Made by a program: the position numbers and the translations under genes
The notes under the pieces: generated by a model
Told to the model about the DNA's origin: nothing
Seen by the model: the letters and a program-made list of their open reading frames with translations, nothing else
The model's database searches: none
Shown here: positions 1 to 10,400 of the stretch, in pieces
Position numbering within the stretch: position 1 is the first letter of the stretch
How the letters are laid out: each line of letters opens with the position of its first letter
DNA from: Talinum fruticosum
Lineage: Eukaryota > Streptophyta > Magnoliopsida > Caryophyllales > Talinaceae
Length of the DNA: 64,000 nt
NCBI GenBank assembly: GCA_021018815.1
Contig: JAITYX010000025.1
Location: 4,250,501-4,314,500, forward strand
Direction of reading: 5' to 3'

Positions 1-1117
1 GTTAAACCTTACATCTCAGCTCAAGGGACCTTACTCGAAATTAAGAATAAGTGTTTGTGATCGATTACAAGACCTTACAACTCGGAAAGACGTTAAATAC
101 GAGTTCGAGTTGTAAGTATAATATTGAATTAGCATTATACGGAGAGAGATAATTTCAACAATAGGTTCAGCAATCTCCTTGTCTTCTAAAGTGGCTTCTA
201 TTTATAGATAACTAGGCAGATTAGTCGTTGTGTCTATCTTCCGATTAGAAGTTCTTTGTGATCATTGCAATGGCTTTTCCGAGTGACTCGGAACATATCC
301 GTTGAGCTGTGAACGTTGGGCAATGGCTCTTGACTCCGTTGGATGTCCTAATCCACTGGTGGTGTCTAAAAATTAGGGTGGAAACGACCATTGAGCTAGG
401 CGATGCGGATTTCCAGCTTTGGAAACACGCAACCTTGACACGAGTGTCCGGGCCTTGGTCGAAGTAGAAAAAGCCTTGTTTGCAGGTGATTTGACATCTT
501 GAAGCCGGTTAGATAACCTACAAAAGTAAATCAATTTTTGTTCTCAAAGTATAAAATACTTTGATCCAAGATTAGACACATGTAATAATTGTAATTAAGA
601 TAATTAAGTGCCTAATCATCCGAGTCCCGTAGAAGTGGATTTTTCTTAGTCTAATATCCATTATGCTCAAATTCAATATGAGTCGGTCTAGAAGTAAGTC
701 AAGTTAGATGAGGAATATCGGAGTAGTGATACTTAAACTTAGACAGGCATGGTTCAAACAAAGCAAGCTAACTTAAAGAGAGGAATTAACACTATAATTC
801 AATTAGGCTTGGAACACCAAGTCGAATTGAGTTTAAGTACGTTAACGCAAATGTTTGAACATGCAATAAGTCCGAGTGTTATCCGAGTGACTCAAAACCG
901 TGTGTGAACCGATAAGTAAGAGTATGCTTTCCGAGTCAATCGAGTTAGGTGAGACCATATGCAATGGTCTCTGTAATACTTAGAAAAGATTCTAGATCAC
1001 TCGAAAAGTTTCTAAACTACTCGTAATGACCTGTAATCAAAACTTACAAGAGATGAAGTTTGTACCAGATTCATTGATGGTACTTAGAATGATACACCTG
1101 CAAAGTCCGAGTCATCA
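1..1117 (-). mobile_element. Sirevirus-type LTR, partial (runs off the left edge)
   Basis: This stretch matches the LTR of the copia element at 28,065-29,642 from its middle onward. It shares the 'ccttactcgaaa..aagtgtttgt' block, the 'cttctatttatagata' TATA-like block, 'tctcaaagtataaaatac' and 'tttggtccaagattagac'. In minus-strand terms it is the U3 side. It ends at 1,117 with 'gtcatca', a variant of the family's terminal 'gtcttca'. The first third of the LTR would lie outside the window. No polypurine tract follows, so this is probably a solo or broken LTR. Confidence 0.8.
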
Positions 1118-1260
1118 TAAAAGTCTCACTTGTTTTACAAAATTGTAGCGGTGGCTATATCGGTATTTTCCTTGCCGTTTGCGGGGTTCAAGGAATTACC
1201 CTTTATTCCTAGCCTGGGTATCATAGGCCAAGATCCACCTTCAACGACCCAAAGGTGATG
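1118..1260 (+). pseudogene. Plant mobile domain exon fragment (copy 1)
   Basis: This piece is homologous to about 5,515-5,645. Both have a pyrimidine-rich run ending in 'caaaattgtag' or 'caaaattgcag', followed by a frame starting Trp-Leu-Tyr and ending near 'gacccaa'. In plant mobile domain (PMD) proteins this segment follows the central conserved block. The T-rich run and AG look like a 3' splice site. The fragment is trapped between two Sirevirus LTR pieces and has no intact reading frame. Confidence 0.5.
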
Positions 1261-2255
1261 TGCAAGTTTGCTCTTGGAGAGTCTAAGTTAGCCTAGAAGG
1301 GGCGCGAATAGGGTAATGAAGAAAATTAAACACTTTTTTCACAAACACTTAGATAGAGTAGATTCCGAGTCTATAATGGACTCGAAAGGCAAATACACAA
1401 ATATATGTGGAAACCCTCCTGGGGCGAGAAACCATGGACAGTGCTAATCCAAGCACCAAGACAAATCCATTATTTTGAATCCACAAAATACAAAGGACTC
1501 GACTCAACTAGAATTGCTCCCTTAAACAATTCTTTACAAAGTTTTCCTAAACTCGAAGTTCCCTTACCTAATGTAGTACTTCTTGACCGAGGTAACCTTT
1601 ACAATCGGGGACAACTAAGCTGAGTCAACCCTTATAGCTCATGTAAGGGACTTACTCAAAAATTAACAAAAGATCTGTTGAGACTTGTTTCTACACTAGC
1701 CGTTGTAACGGCTATTCTAAGCCACTCGTAAAAGTTTCGTTTGGATATGAATGTTGTGTCAAGGCTCTTGACTCCAAAAGATGGTCCAATCAACTGGTGG
1801 TGACTGAAAATTGAGGTGGAAACAACCATTAGGCCTAGAGTTGGAGTTTTCAAGTTTTGCAAACAAACAACCCTAACACGTTGTCTCGCGCCATATCCGA
1901 AGTAGCTAAAACTTGTTTGCTTGGTGTTTAACGGCTAGAAGCCGATTGTTTTTTTAATTCAAAAACTAGATTAGCCTTGTTTAAATAACCTAAAAATCAA
2001 AATCACATAAGTTCTCAAAGTACAAAATACTTTGGTCCAAGATTAGGCACAAATAATAATTAAATTAGAGTAATTAAGTGCTTAATTATCTTTGGCCTAA
2101 AAGAATAGAATTTTCCGAGTCTAATATCCAAGTAGGTTCAAATTCCATCTTGAGTCAATCTCAAAAGCAATCAAGTTATATCCTAAAACATCCATAAGCA
2201 TGAACTTGATTCAATCAAATAATTCTCTAAGTAATAAACTAACTTAGAATAAAGA
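1261..2255 (-). mobile_element. Sirevirus-type LTR, truncated
   Basis: It begins 'tgcaagtttgctcttgg', the degenerate form of the family terminus 'tgaaggtttgctcttgg', then the 'gaatagggt' hairpin block and the usual LTR sequence ('gggacaactaagctgag', 'aaagtacaaaatac', 'tttggtccaagattagg'). It stops around 'aaactaacttagaataa', about 400 bp short of the normal LTR end, where PMD-related sequence resumes. It closely parallels the LTRs at 36,970 and 47,510. It probably inserted into the PMD region and then lost its right end. Confidence 0.8.
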
Positions 2256-2520
2256 AAGACGTATGTTTGTGCCAAATTTTTGCCATTTTGCTTGTCTCCT
2301 CATGGGTCCTAGATGTGCAGGCCAATTTTCATCCGTGGGCTGAACTTCATTTCCCTCCAAGCGTTGGTGTTGTACAAGAATTGAGGGAGAGGAGGATCTT
2401 GTTTGAAGGTCCTTTAGGGTTTTGTTGGTATCTTAGCGAACATATCACGCCTCAAATCCGCTATAACACACGGCCTTCATTCGTTCCTCGATGATGGTCC
2501 ACAAGTGTGTCGAGTACACT
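2256..2520 (+). pseudogene. Plant mobile domain downstream fragment (copy 1)
   Basis: Nucleotide homology to about 5,836-5,975 is clear: a shared 'ccattttgcttgtctc', 'catggg.cct', 'ttccctccaagc' and 'caagaattga'. One frame reads HPWAELHFPPSVGVVQEL, resembling the C-terminal part of PMD proteins. An open stretch of 75 codons runs 2,267-2,494 but lacks the conserved core, so it is a remnant. Together with 1,118-1,260 it is one PMD copy split by an LTR. Confidence 0.4.
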
Positions 2521-3029
2521 CTCGGAGGGCATGACTCATACCTTAGCATATTCTGGACTCATCATGCCGTTGCTCGACTCGTCGTTTGCTGAAATGACTC
2601 AAGTTGCTAACATGCATTTCTTATATTTCTAAGTATTGTAGTTGTAATTTAGCTCATATAGTTTGTACACTGATGTATAGTGAACCATTTAGATTATTTT
2701 AAGTTTTAATGCATGATTGTGTGTGGCCGTTGAGTTGTATACTCCGAACATATGGCTCATTGAGTTATATTATGATTTTTATGTCTGGGTTTTGGGGCTT
2801 TAAGCTAGGAGATAGTCCATATTAGAAACAGAATTCTTCAAAAATTTTACAAAATTTTCAAACTCTTTTGGAAAATTACCTCGATTCCCTTAAGTTAGAA
2901 TTAGGAAGCCAAACCAACACCCGAAAGAGCCTTGGGAGTTTCTCTAAGGAACTCGCCGATGTAATACTCCTAGGGGGTGTTTGGGGTGTTACATAAAGCC
3001 TCACGGTGACCTGAGTAGCAAGGACGAGT
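2521..3029. other. Unassigned intergenic stretch
   Basis: No coding frame or repeat could be assigned. The right part contains 'tagggggtgtttggggtgttaca', which looks like a retrotransposon LTR end but cannot be placed. The TNP2 pseudogene begins at its right edge. Confidence 0.4.
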
Positions 3030-4259
3030 AGTTCGCCCGTTCTTTTGGTTATCTACAACCTACCGTTGTCGTTGTGTATAAAGTGCAAGTACATTATGTT
3101 GTCAATGCTCATTTCAAGGCCTAAACAGCTGGGAAATGATATATATGTGTACTTGGGGCCTCTTGTTGAAGATTTCAAGCTTTTATGGGATGTAGGTGTT
3201 TCGGTTTACGATGCATACCGTGAAGAGCAATTTACAAAGCGAGCTATGATCTTTGCCACAATCTATAACTTCCCGTGTATAGAAACATGTCCGAATACAC
3301 CGTCAAAGGCCAAAAGGCATGCCTAATTTGTGCAGAGGGTACTTGATCCTATCAACTTAAGCATGGAAAAAAACACCCTATCTCGGACACTAAAAGTTTC
3401 TTCCCTTGTCCCATCATTATCATAAGAAAAATAAGGCTTTCAATGGTAAAACCGAGATGGATTCTCCTCCAACTCCATTAACAAGACATCAAATATATGA
3501 GCAAATGAAGGATGTTGATGTGGACTTCAACAAGCCATATCGACGTTAATCTAAAAATAGTATGCGAAAAAAGAGATCTATATTTTTTTATCTTCCATAT
3601 TGGAAAGAGTTGTATGTGAAACATATTCTTCATGTAATGCATATAGAGGAGAACATCTGTGAAAGTCTCATTGGCACTCTTTTGAACATACCAGGGAAGA
3701 CGAAGGATGGAGGGAAAGTATGACTCAATATGTGTGAAATAGGAATATGGGAGGAAATAGCACCATAACCAAAAGGAAAGAGAGCATATTTGCCTTCGAT
3801 GTCTTACACATTAAGTAGAAGGGAAAAACAACGGTTGTGTGAGATCTTGAAGAAACTCAAAGTTCCACAGGGATATTCTTCAAACATATGCGGACTCGTT
3901 TTGATGTCTAAGTATAGACTTATCGGTCTTAAATCTCATGATTGTTACGCTTTGATGCAACAAATACCGCCGGTTGCTATCGGAGCCGTGATGCTTGAAA
4001 CATATCGGACAAGCGATCACAAGACATTACTTCTTCTTCAATGCCATATGCGTAAAAGTCGTTGATTTTGAGAAATTGGATGTTCTTAAGTGTGACGTGA
4101 TCATTACATTGTGCGAACTTGAGATGTACTTCCCACCTTCTTTTTTGATATCATGCTAACTTAGTTGTCCATTTGGTGAGAGAAGTACGATTCGTTGCTT
4201 GATTTTTTACCGATTGATGTACTCTTTTGAACGTTTTATGAAAGTTCTCAAAGGGTATG
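3030..4259 (+). pseudogene. CACTA TNP2 transposase fragment (Transposase_21 family)
   Basis: This is a decayed TNP2-type transposase, the protein that cuts CACTA (En/Spm) transposon ends. The motif order is correct across several frames. First comes YNLPLSLC..YIMLSMLI..P with VYLGPLVEDFKLLWDVGV (3,045-3,250). Then KNKAFNGKTE and a QMKDVDVDFNKPYRR segment (about 3,421-3,549), followed by SIFFYLPYWKELYVKHILHV with MHIEENICESLIGTLLNI (about 3,560-3,705). The last block is LKVPQGYSSNI..LIGLKSHDCYALMQQ (3,790-3,990), ending near 'VHLVREVR'. Several frameshifts and stops separate the blocks, and both protein ends are missing. A Sirevirus LTR cuts it at 4,260. Confidence 0.9.
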
Positions 4260-4620
4260 TGAAGACTCGGACTCGAAATTATATCATTGTAAGTAATATT
4301 AGGGACTCGAGTACAAACCTCATCCCTACTAGGTTTTGATTACAAGTCATTCCGAGTGTTATAGAAACTATTGCATATGTTTTTATTCGATTCTTACCGA
4401 CGCGTAAATCACTTTCTTGGACATCAATTCACACCGATGCTCCTAAGTCACTCGGACACCACTTAGATATATCGCATGTTCAAACAATCTCTTGAACACT
4501 CTAAGTTAAAGTGAATTACAACGTTAATTCAATTTTCTAAGTCAGCATGTTTGTTTGAAATGTATTTGTCCGGATCAAGTAATCATACTCGATATTCTCT
4601 TTATAACTTGATCTTTCCTA
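4260..4620 (+). mobile_element. Sirevirus-type LTR 5' end, truncated, plus orientation
   Basis: It starts with the family terminus 'tgaagactcggactc' right after the TNP2 sequence 'aaagggta', and continues like the complete plus-strand LTR at 51,169-52,681 ('gattacaagtcattccgagtg', 'cgcatgttcaaac'). After about 360 bp it switches to gypsy LTR sequence near 4,620. The rest of the LTR is missing. Confidence 0.8.
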
Positions 4621-5000
4621 AGATCGAAGGGAAACGTAGAATTCTAAGCCTGGAATTCCCGTTACGCGGCACTAGACTCCGTTGTCTCCGAAGGCTGGGC
4701 CCGGTCACGGATCTTTCGGAACAAAAAGGGATTTTTAATCAACCCAAGGAAAAAGGCTATTTATGTGGTACTGGGGTTCTTTGTGGTTTATTGGCTTCCA
4801 TTGCACCAATATTAAACATAGTTCACGATCCAAATCCTCAAACAGGACTCGGGATTTCATCATCGGGCCAACAATAAATAACAAAGAAAAGGACGACACT
4901 TTTGTGGTGTCTAGAGTGGCCGGGAAGGACACTACCCGGGCCATTAACGAACATTTTTGGATACTACCAACACTTTTCATCTTCCTTTTGGGGAGATGAC
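4621..5000 (-). mobile_element. Gypsy LTR fragment
   Basis: It matches the promoter-side part of the LTR at about 27,600-27,900: shared 'ccaaggtaaaatgctatttat' type sequence, 'ggactcgggatttcat', 'gggccaacaa', and a TATA-like 'aggctatttat' (TATA on the minus strand). Open frames here straddle the junction with the copia LTR and are not genes. Confidence 0.6.
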
Positions 5001-5119
5001 CATAAATCCTTTTGACTTTATTGTTTTCTCGAGTCTAGGCTTTTGAGGGAACCTTTAGTCTATGACCCAAACATGTATAAAAGCTGTGATTATTTATGTA
5101 ACCTTTTTGGTCCTGTTGC
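5001..5119. other. Junction stretch, unassigned
   Basis: Short sequence between the gypsy LTR piece and recognisable PMD sequence. No frame could be identified. Confidence 0.3.
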
Positions 5120-5960
5120 TAGTCGATTTCCTCGGGCCAATTTCTTCAAGTACACTCTTCTTTTTGAGGCCTTTGAAAATATTGAGTTTTAGGCTTAACA
5201 TACTCCGCAACAAGAAGTTCGGGTAGTGCTAGCTATCATGCTAAGCATATCCATCTTCTCGCACCAAGCTACCATGGTGTATATTCTATATTTGGTGAAC
5301 TTAGCAGACCTATACAAGGTTAAGGATCTTAACTCGGGTGTGCCCGCATATACTTACCTCATAAGGAGTTTATACTCCGAGGTAAAGCATACAAAGGCCA
5401 AGAGAGATTTGATAAAATATCTATCCTTATGTGGCTTGTGGAAGATTATCTAGGTAGACATTGGGTCATCCCTTAATTCTTCAAAATACATTATTTGGCA
5501 TGGATAAAGATCTCATTTTTCTTTCAAAATTGCAGTCGTGGCTATACGAATATCTTTCTCACTCGTTGCCCAGCTTCAAGAATCATCCTTCGTTTCGGCT
5601 TCCGTATAATGGGCCAAAGTTCATCTTCGACGACCCAAGGCACATGATATTGATTTCCCGAGGTCCGCCCTTCATCGTATAACTTCGGTATGTCACTTCT
5701 AATCTTAAAAATTTTAAGCTAAACAACCCAAGAATTTTTCTTCTTCTCTATCTAGACTATCGCCCGCACCCACGCTCCGTGGTGGGCTTGTGGACACGAC
5801 TATGTTGGCTGGTGTCGGCCAAAACGTTGGGTGTTGCTACCCAATTTTGTCATTTTTTGCTTGTCTCATCATGGGACCTGTTTGTGCTAGCTAACTTCCA
5901 TCCATAGGACCAAATTCAACTCCCTCCAAGCTTAGGTGTAGCACGAGAATTGACTCGATT
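5120..5960 (+). pseudogene. Plant mobile domain (aminotransferase-like PMD) pseudogene, copy 2
   Basis: PMD proteins are plant proteins related to MAIN/MAIL1 and are often carried by transposons. The frame from 5,226 shows the typical core: a hydrophobic block (AIMLSISIFSH), then LVNLADLYKV..LNSGVPAYTYLIRSLYSEV, equivalent to the family's 'L..L.D...I..YSWG.A.L..LYR.L'. A stop follows at 5,453. The frame resumes at about 5,536 with SWLYEYLSHSLPSF, equivalent to 'LQIW.YE.FP'. Between them is a putative intron, with donor 'ctaggtagac' and acceptor 'tttctttcaaaattgcag'. Downstream homology to copy 1 (2,256-2,400) extends to about 5,960, where gypsy G1 begins. The assignment is by motif pattern only. 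Confidence 0.55.
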
Positions 5961-5974
5961 ATACGTCCCCTTTG

Positions 5975-6600
5975 AGTGATAAAGGTCGTTTTCTCCATAT
6001 TTTCTTCAGCCATCTTCACTCGATTATACGCAAGCATATCCATCCATAAATGAGAGCAAAACATGTCTTGCTGTATTATCTACTAAATGTTGATATGAGG
6101 CAATGGGAAATCATCTTTACGGCTTGCCTTATTCAAGTCATTGAAATCAATGCACATTCGGACCCTCGCCATCTTTCTTCGGGATCGGCACTATGTTTGC
6201 TACCCATTGAGGGTAGTGGACCACTTTGATGAACCCGATGTGTAATCGCTTTTGGACCTCTCCCTTTCTTTTCGTGCCCTTCAAGTTTCATCCTCCTAAG
6301 CTTCGCTTTACTTGCTTAGTATCTTCGTAAAGTGGAATTTTATGTTCCACTATACTTGGATGTATCCTTGGCATGTCTTTGTAAGACCATGCAAAGACAT
6401 CTATGAATTGGGTAAGGAGCGAAGTGAATTGCTTCCACTCTTTTTGATTCAGTGTTTTCCAAATTTTAACCTCTTGCAGTTGATCAACTTATCCTAGGTT
6501 AATTGTTCTTGTTTTTCTTATTATTGGTGAGGATTTTCATGATCTTCCATAGCTTTTATTAATTCTTTAGGGATTTCTTATTCATTATTAGAGGAAAAAC
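5975..6600 (-). pseudogene. Gypsy reverse transcriptase N-terminal part and upstream segment (G1)
   Basis: Minus-strand reading shows 'VLLSFMDGYA' and a KKDG-type start (about 6,020-6,200), the beginning of gypsy RT. Upstream of it (6,312-6,590) are INLG..VDQLQEVKI and IDVFAWSYKDMP..HPSIVEHK, the segment just before RT in Tat/Ogre-type Pol. Stops are frequent. The catalytic YxDD part is absent because the element is truncated at about 5,975. Confidence 0.75.
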
Positions 6601-7400
6601 AATTAAAATAGGAGAAGGCAAAGAGTAAGTGGAAAGGTTCATCTTATTTACTAAAGAAATGAGTATATCGGATACGTAAACGGAAATTATAGAATTAAAA
6701 ATTACAAGCTAGAAGATGAACTAGTAGAATTAGAAACGAAACAATGACCCTAGTGCTAGACTTAGCAATGGGATGCTCTCCTAGGATAACAACGAACTCT
6801 TTACCTTTCTCAAGCATCGATCCAAGTAATATGCTTGGACTATTCGGCATCAATGGCGGTGATGAATCTGGATAGATCAAACTGTGGGTGCGACATGGCT
6901 TGGGACAAGATCGAAATTGAATTCCCTCTATATTTTTCTCTTATCCGAATAGCAACCTAAAAATTACTCTCAGCCAGATCGGTCTACTCTTATGTGGACT
7001 ACCCCTTCTCGAGGAGGTAGGCTGCCTCCTTTTCTAATACATGGTAGTCATTAAAGACCTCTAACCATGGTACCGTAATTCCTTTATGTTTAAGGTAGTA
7101 AGGCTTAGGAAAGCCGTAGTAGAGGAAGCCATCCCCTTCTTTTAGGAACCGCCTATTTAGGGCACTAGGAAAGGGTTTGATTGAACGGATCTGTGAATGG
7201 TGTTGTCCTCCTAGTTTGTATCTACCACTTAGATTGGGCTATCTCTTTAATTGTAAGTTGATAGCCTAGCCCGAACTTATAGTTGTTGGTGGGTTCAAAG
7301 GGTAGAAAGATTAGGTGGTATGCCCTCTTCCTTGTAACTAGGCTAGGAAAATATCCCTTCTTCCTTAGCATCGAGTGGACACTAGGGTTGATAGAAGGAT
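6601..7400 (-). pseudogene. Gypsy Pol linker between protease and RT (G1)
   Basis: Colinear with G2 16,250-17,050. Short minus-strand pieces resemble G2, including a 'GLFYYGLPKPYYLK' type segment near 7,090-7,130 and the run ending at the conserved 'GFETVTT' box (near 7,440). No complete frame is present. The region would link protease to RT. Confidence 0.5.
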
Positions 7401-7985
7401 TAAAGTTGATAGGTGCTTCATGCTTGTCTATAGTAGTGACAGTCTCAAACCCGTAAAGCTCCTCATCATCAGCATTATGTTCAATTTCGACGACATACTC
7501 ATTAGAGGTTATGATGGCACAAAGGTTGTCTCCATTGACAGTTTCCTTTGATAATTATCTTGACTTTCTCATGCAGTGTAGAGGGCACTACTTGATGGTC
7601 GTGTAACTAAGGGCATCCTACGAGAAGGTTAAAGGTAGCTGGAATATCTAGGACTTGGAAGTCAATATTTTTCACTACTCGGTCCGACGTTAATCGGAAG
7701 AGTCTCGGCTCCCAAAACTGTTCATTTAGAGATATCGTAAGTTGAAAGTCTGAATAGTTTGTTTAGAGAGTTATTGCTCTCTAATGCCGAATCTTTTAGC
7801 GGTCCTCCAAGGATAGACATTTACGACATATCTATTATCTACTAAGGCTAGAGGGATTAACTTGTTAATGTAAGTTACGATCAAGTAAAGGGTATTGTTG
7901 TGTGCAATGCTTTCGTCAGGGAGATCTTTCTTATCAAACATGATGGTTCCATCCCCGTTATTGACAAATCCTACTACTTCCATAG
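7401..7985 (-). pseudogene. Gypsy aspartic protease region (G1)
   Basis: The frame 7,771-7,983 (minus) contains EVVGFVNNGDGTIMFDKKDL, then HNNTLYLIVTYINKLIPLAL, VDNRYVVNVYPWRTAKRFGI. In the family this is the retropepsin start, where the expected catalytic D-[ST]-G appears as VDNG-S. Here the glycine position reads R (VDNR), so the active site looks damaged. The equivalent G2 segment is 17,411-17,653 and the G4 segment is 48,990-49,210. Confidence 0.65.
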
Positions 7986-8479
7986 GTATGGTTTAGGAGA
8001 GACATCAATTTTGCTAAGTGCATCAATCAAGGCTTGCCTATGCCTTTAGGGAGAATATATGAGTTGCTAGATGGAGATATCAACTTTATGTTTTCGAAGT
8101 TGTTTTAGGATTAGGTCTTCTTCCTTTGAACCATCTTGTTCTTTTTGGGCTTTCTTGAGTCTATTGTGGACCCATCGGTGCAATATGTCGTCCAAATATG
8201 GTAAGGACTTTGATTTTTAGACTCCTCCATTCTTCTCAAAAGTCATCATCTTCTAAGGGTGGTGTGCCCCGAAGTCATCATCACTATCATCTTTGGTTTT
8301 ATTTAAATCTTTTCATCGCTTACCCACAATCCATGGATTTCTAAGTCTAGAGCAGGTAAACTAGCAAATGGTTTGGACTCATTCATCTCTTAAATGTAGA
8401 TAGATCGGTCCCACTCGACTTGGAATGGGATCAAAGAATATGGCTAAGGTGTTGCTTGAGTGGATTTTGTTGTAACTAG

Positions 8480-9930
8480 GTTTCGGGCGGCCTTACGGAG
8501 AGGGAGTTAACCGTTACGGAACGTGCTCTCTAACTTGTTCATGAATGTCCAACATTGCTCTATGTCATGTCCTCGTGCACGGTGGTACTTACGGAATTTC
8601 ATCTGCGTCCCAGCTTTTTACTATTTCGCAGCTTTCTTATTATGCTTTTACAGGTGGCAATTCAATCTTCCCTTTGGACAACAGACGGTTGAGGGCTTGC
8701 GCGTATGTAGTCTCAATTGGAATGTAGTCATTATACCTATTAAGGGCATTAACATCTGCGCCCTTGCTAGTATTGCCTTCATTAGAGGTTTTCTTGTCCT
8801 TGGACTGATAGTTACCTCTATATGCAGCCACCACTTTAGTGGTCGTGGTTGACAATTCTTCTTCTATCAGCATGCCTACATCTCTAAGGGTTGTAAAACT
8901 CATGAATGGTAAGTACTTGAGGTGCTGGTTACAGGCGGACTAAAGGTTTTTCACAATAATTCTCATATAATCCTTCCGAAAAGGTAGGTCTACCATGTGA
9001 GCGACCTTTGCCCTTTATCTGGTGAGAAAGTCGATAAAGCATTCTTTCTCGACTTGTCTAATTAACTTCAAGTCTCTAAGGGTGACAGGTAGATTAGTGT
9101 TACAGGATATTAATGTAGGAACTCCTTGCACGGATCATTCCAATTGGTGACCTTGTGTGGGTAAATAGCATTATAGCACTTCATTACATCACTGTCAAAA
9201 GTCCATAGGAAGATGATGTGGTAAGTGTCTTTAGGTAGGTTCTTAAGAGTCATTGCTCCTAAGAAGTTGCAAACATGGTGATGGGGATTCACATAATCGT
9301 GAAACTTGATATATGGCATGGTAAACTTAGGGGTAGCTTCCCTTTGGGGATTGAAGTGAATCTCGTATGATCAAAGTAGTAACTTCGAACATGAATGAAT
9401 CCCTTAACATTTGTTCTATCTAATCTGTGCATGGATTAGAGTTAGGCTTGCGTTCAAGACTAATTTCAGGAGAAGGATTAGGTGGAGGGCCTCTTCCTCA
9501 TACTTCTTCTTTTCACCATCTTTCTTATTATCCTCAAGAGTCTTTAGGATGACTTTAAGAGTGACAGATATGGATTCTAGCTTCTTATCCTAAGCCTCGA
9601 TTCGGGCTTCTATCTTGGCTGAGGATTCATTGATCAAGGTGATGACAGGGGTTTGTTCTGGTGCTCTATCCATTGGAGGGGAATTGTTTTTGGGTATCGT
9701 CCTATGACGAAAAATTGACTGAACCGATGTTGGATGTATCGAGGTTTGTCACACCGCCGGAGACCGAGATGTAATGCGAGGTGCAGAGTGAGGGGAAGAG
9801 GTTCTGGACTCCTTGTTGAGGCATTCTCACCTTTTCCAGCTTGGATTTAACGAAACCCAATGGTAGTGGAATTCTCTTCTCCCCCTTGGTCCCTATTCTA
9901 CACCCCAATTAGGACCATGTGAAGGAACAC
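8480..9930 (-). pseudogene. Gypsy gag (G1), broken
   Basis: Pieces run in order on the minus strand. 9,702-9,908 is an N-terminal part. 9,110-9,319 has MPYIKFHDYVNPHHH, AMTLKNLPKDTYHIIF and NWNDPCKEFLH, the retrotransposon gag core. 8,640-8,903 has MSFTTLRDVGMLIEEELST, then YIPIETTYAQALNRLLSKG and IELPPVKA, followed by a degraded 'RGHDIEQC' segment that replaces a classical zinc knuckle in this lineage. Frameshifts separate the pieces. The same layout recurs in G2 and G4. Confidence 0.8.
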
Positions 9931-10085
9931 CTACTTTTTGGAGGACGGGGCTTAAGTGAGAGACCTGAAAGAACTAAGAAAGAATGCCCTTTTTTATTTT
10001 GATGTAATGATGTTTATGACTTAATTTGGGATGAATTGTGATTTGCCTAATGCATAAATGGAATGTATAAAGGGATACTCCTAAT

Positions 10086-10400
10086 TTTGAAAATTTTCGT
10101 CTATATCACAATAACGACGAAAAATACACATGGTCATTGCAAGTTAAGTTATCGACAACCAAAAAATATAAATAACGACGAAATTATTCGTTGTGCATTC
10201 GTAAAATAAAAAATTAAATTTTATAATTATTGTCATTAACAACGAGTAATTGTTTGTCATGACTTTTTCTAAGCAAGGTTAATGACAAAATATTTTAGTT
10301 GTTAAAAATCACTACTACATACATTATTAACGACCAATTGTTTTCGTCATTAATAATGTCATTCAATATGATTATATGATTAATAAAAATAAATGCAATA
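10086..10400. mobile_element. CACTA-like terminal and subterminal repeats
   Basis: At 10,310 the sequence reads CACTACTACATAC, a typical CACTA end, preceded by 'aat'. The surroundings carry repeated short motifs in both orientations ('taacgacgaaa', 'tcattaa', 'tcgttgt', 'ttcgtcatt') as in CACTA subterminal regions. A further degenerate end may lie at about 10,099 ('cacaataacgacgaaa'). No matching right end was found before 12,985. Confidence 0.5.

Larger units (their letters stand above)
5975..10085 (-). mobile_element. Ty3/gypsy remnant G1 (Tat/Ogre-like)
   Basis: Minus-strand gypsy internal region colinear with G2 (15,560-19,500): part of RT, the pre-RT segment, protease and gag, then the start of the leader ('atgatgtttatgacttaatttggg'). 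Integrase, RNase H and both LTRs are missing. It is truncated on the left against PMD sequence and on the right against CACTA-like terminal sequence. Confidence 0.85.

Noticed and set aside
1..2255. Two LTRs of a single element enclosing 143 bp
   Set aside because: The sequence between them is PMD homologous to 5,515-5,645, without primer site, polypurine tract or internal region. They are in the same orientation but appear to be separate LTR remnants.
4551..4877. 108-codon plus-strand open frame
   Set aside because: It crosses the junction between a copia LTR and a gypsy LTR fragment, so it is an accident of the junction.
8523..8852. 109-codon plus-strand open frame
   Set aside because: It lies antisense to the gypsy G1 gag frame (8,640-8,903 minus), which has clear family motifs; the plus frame is a shadow.
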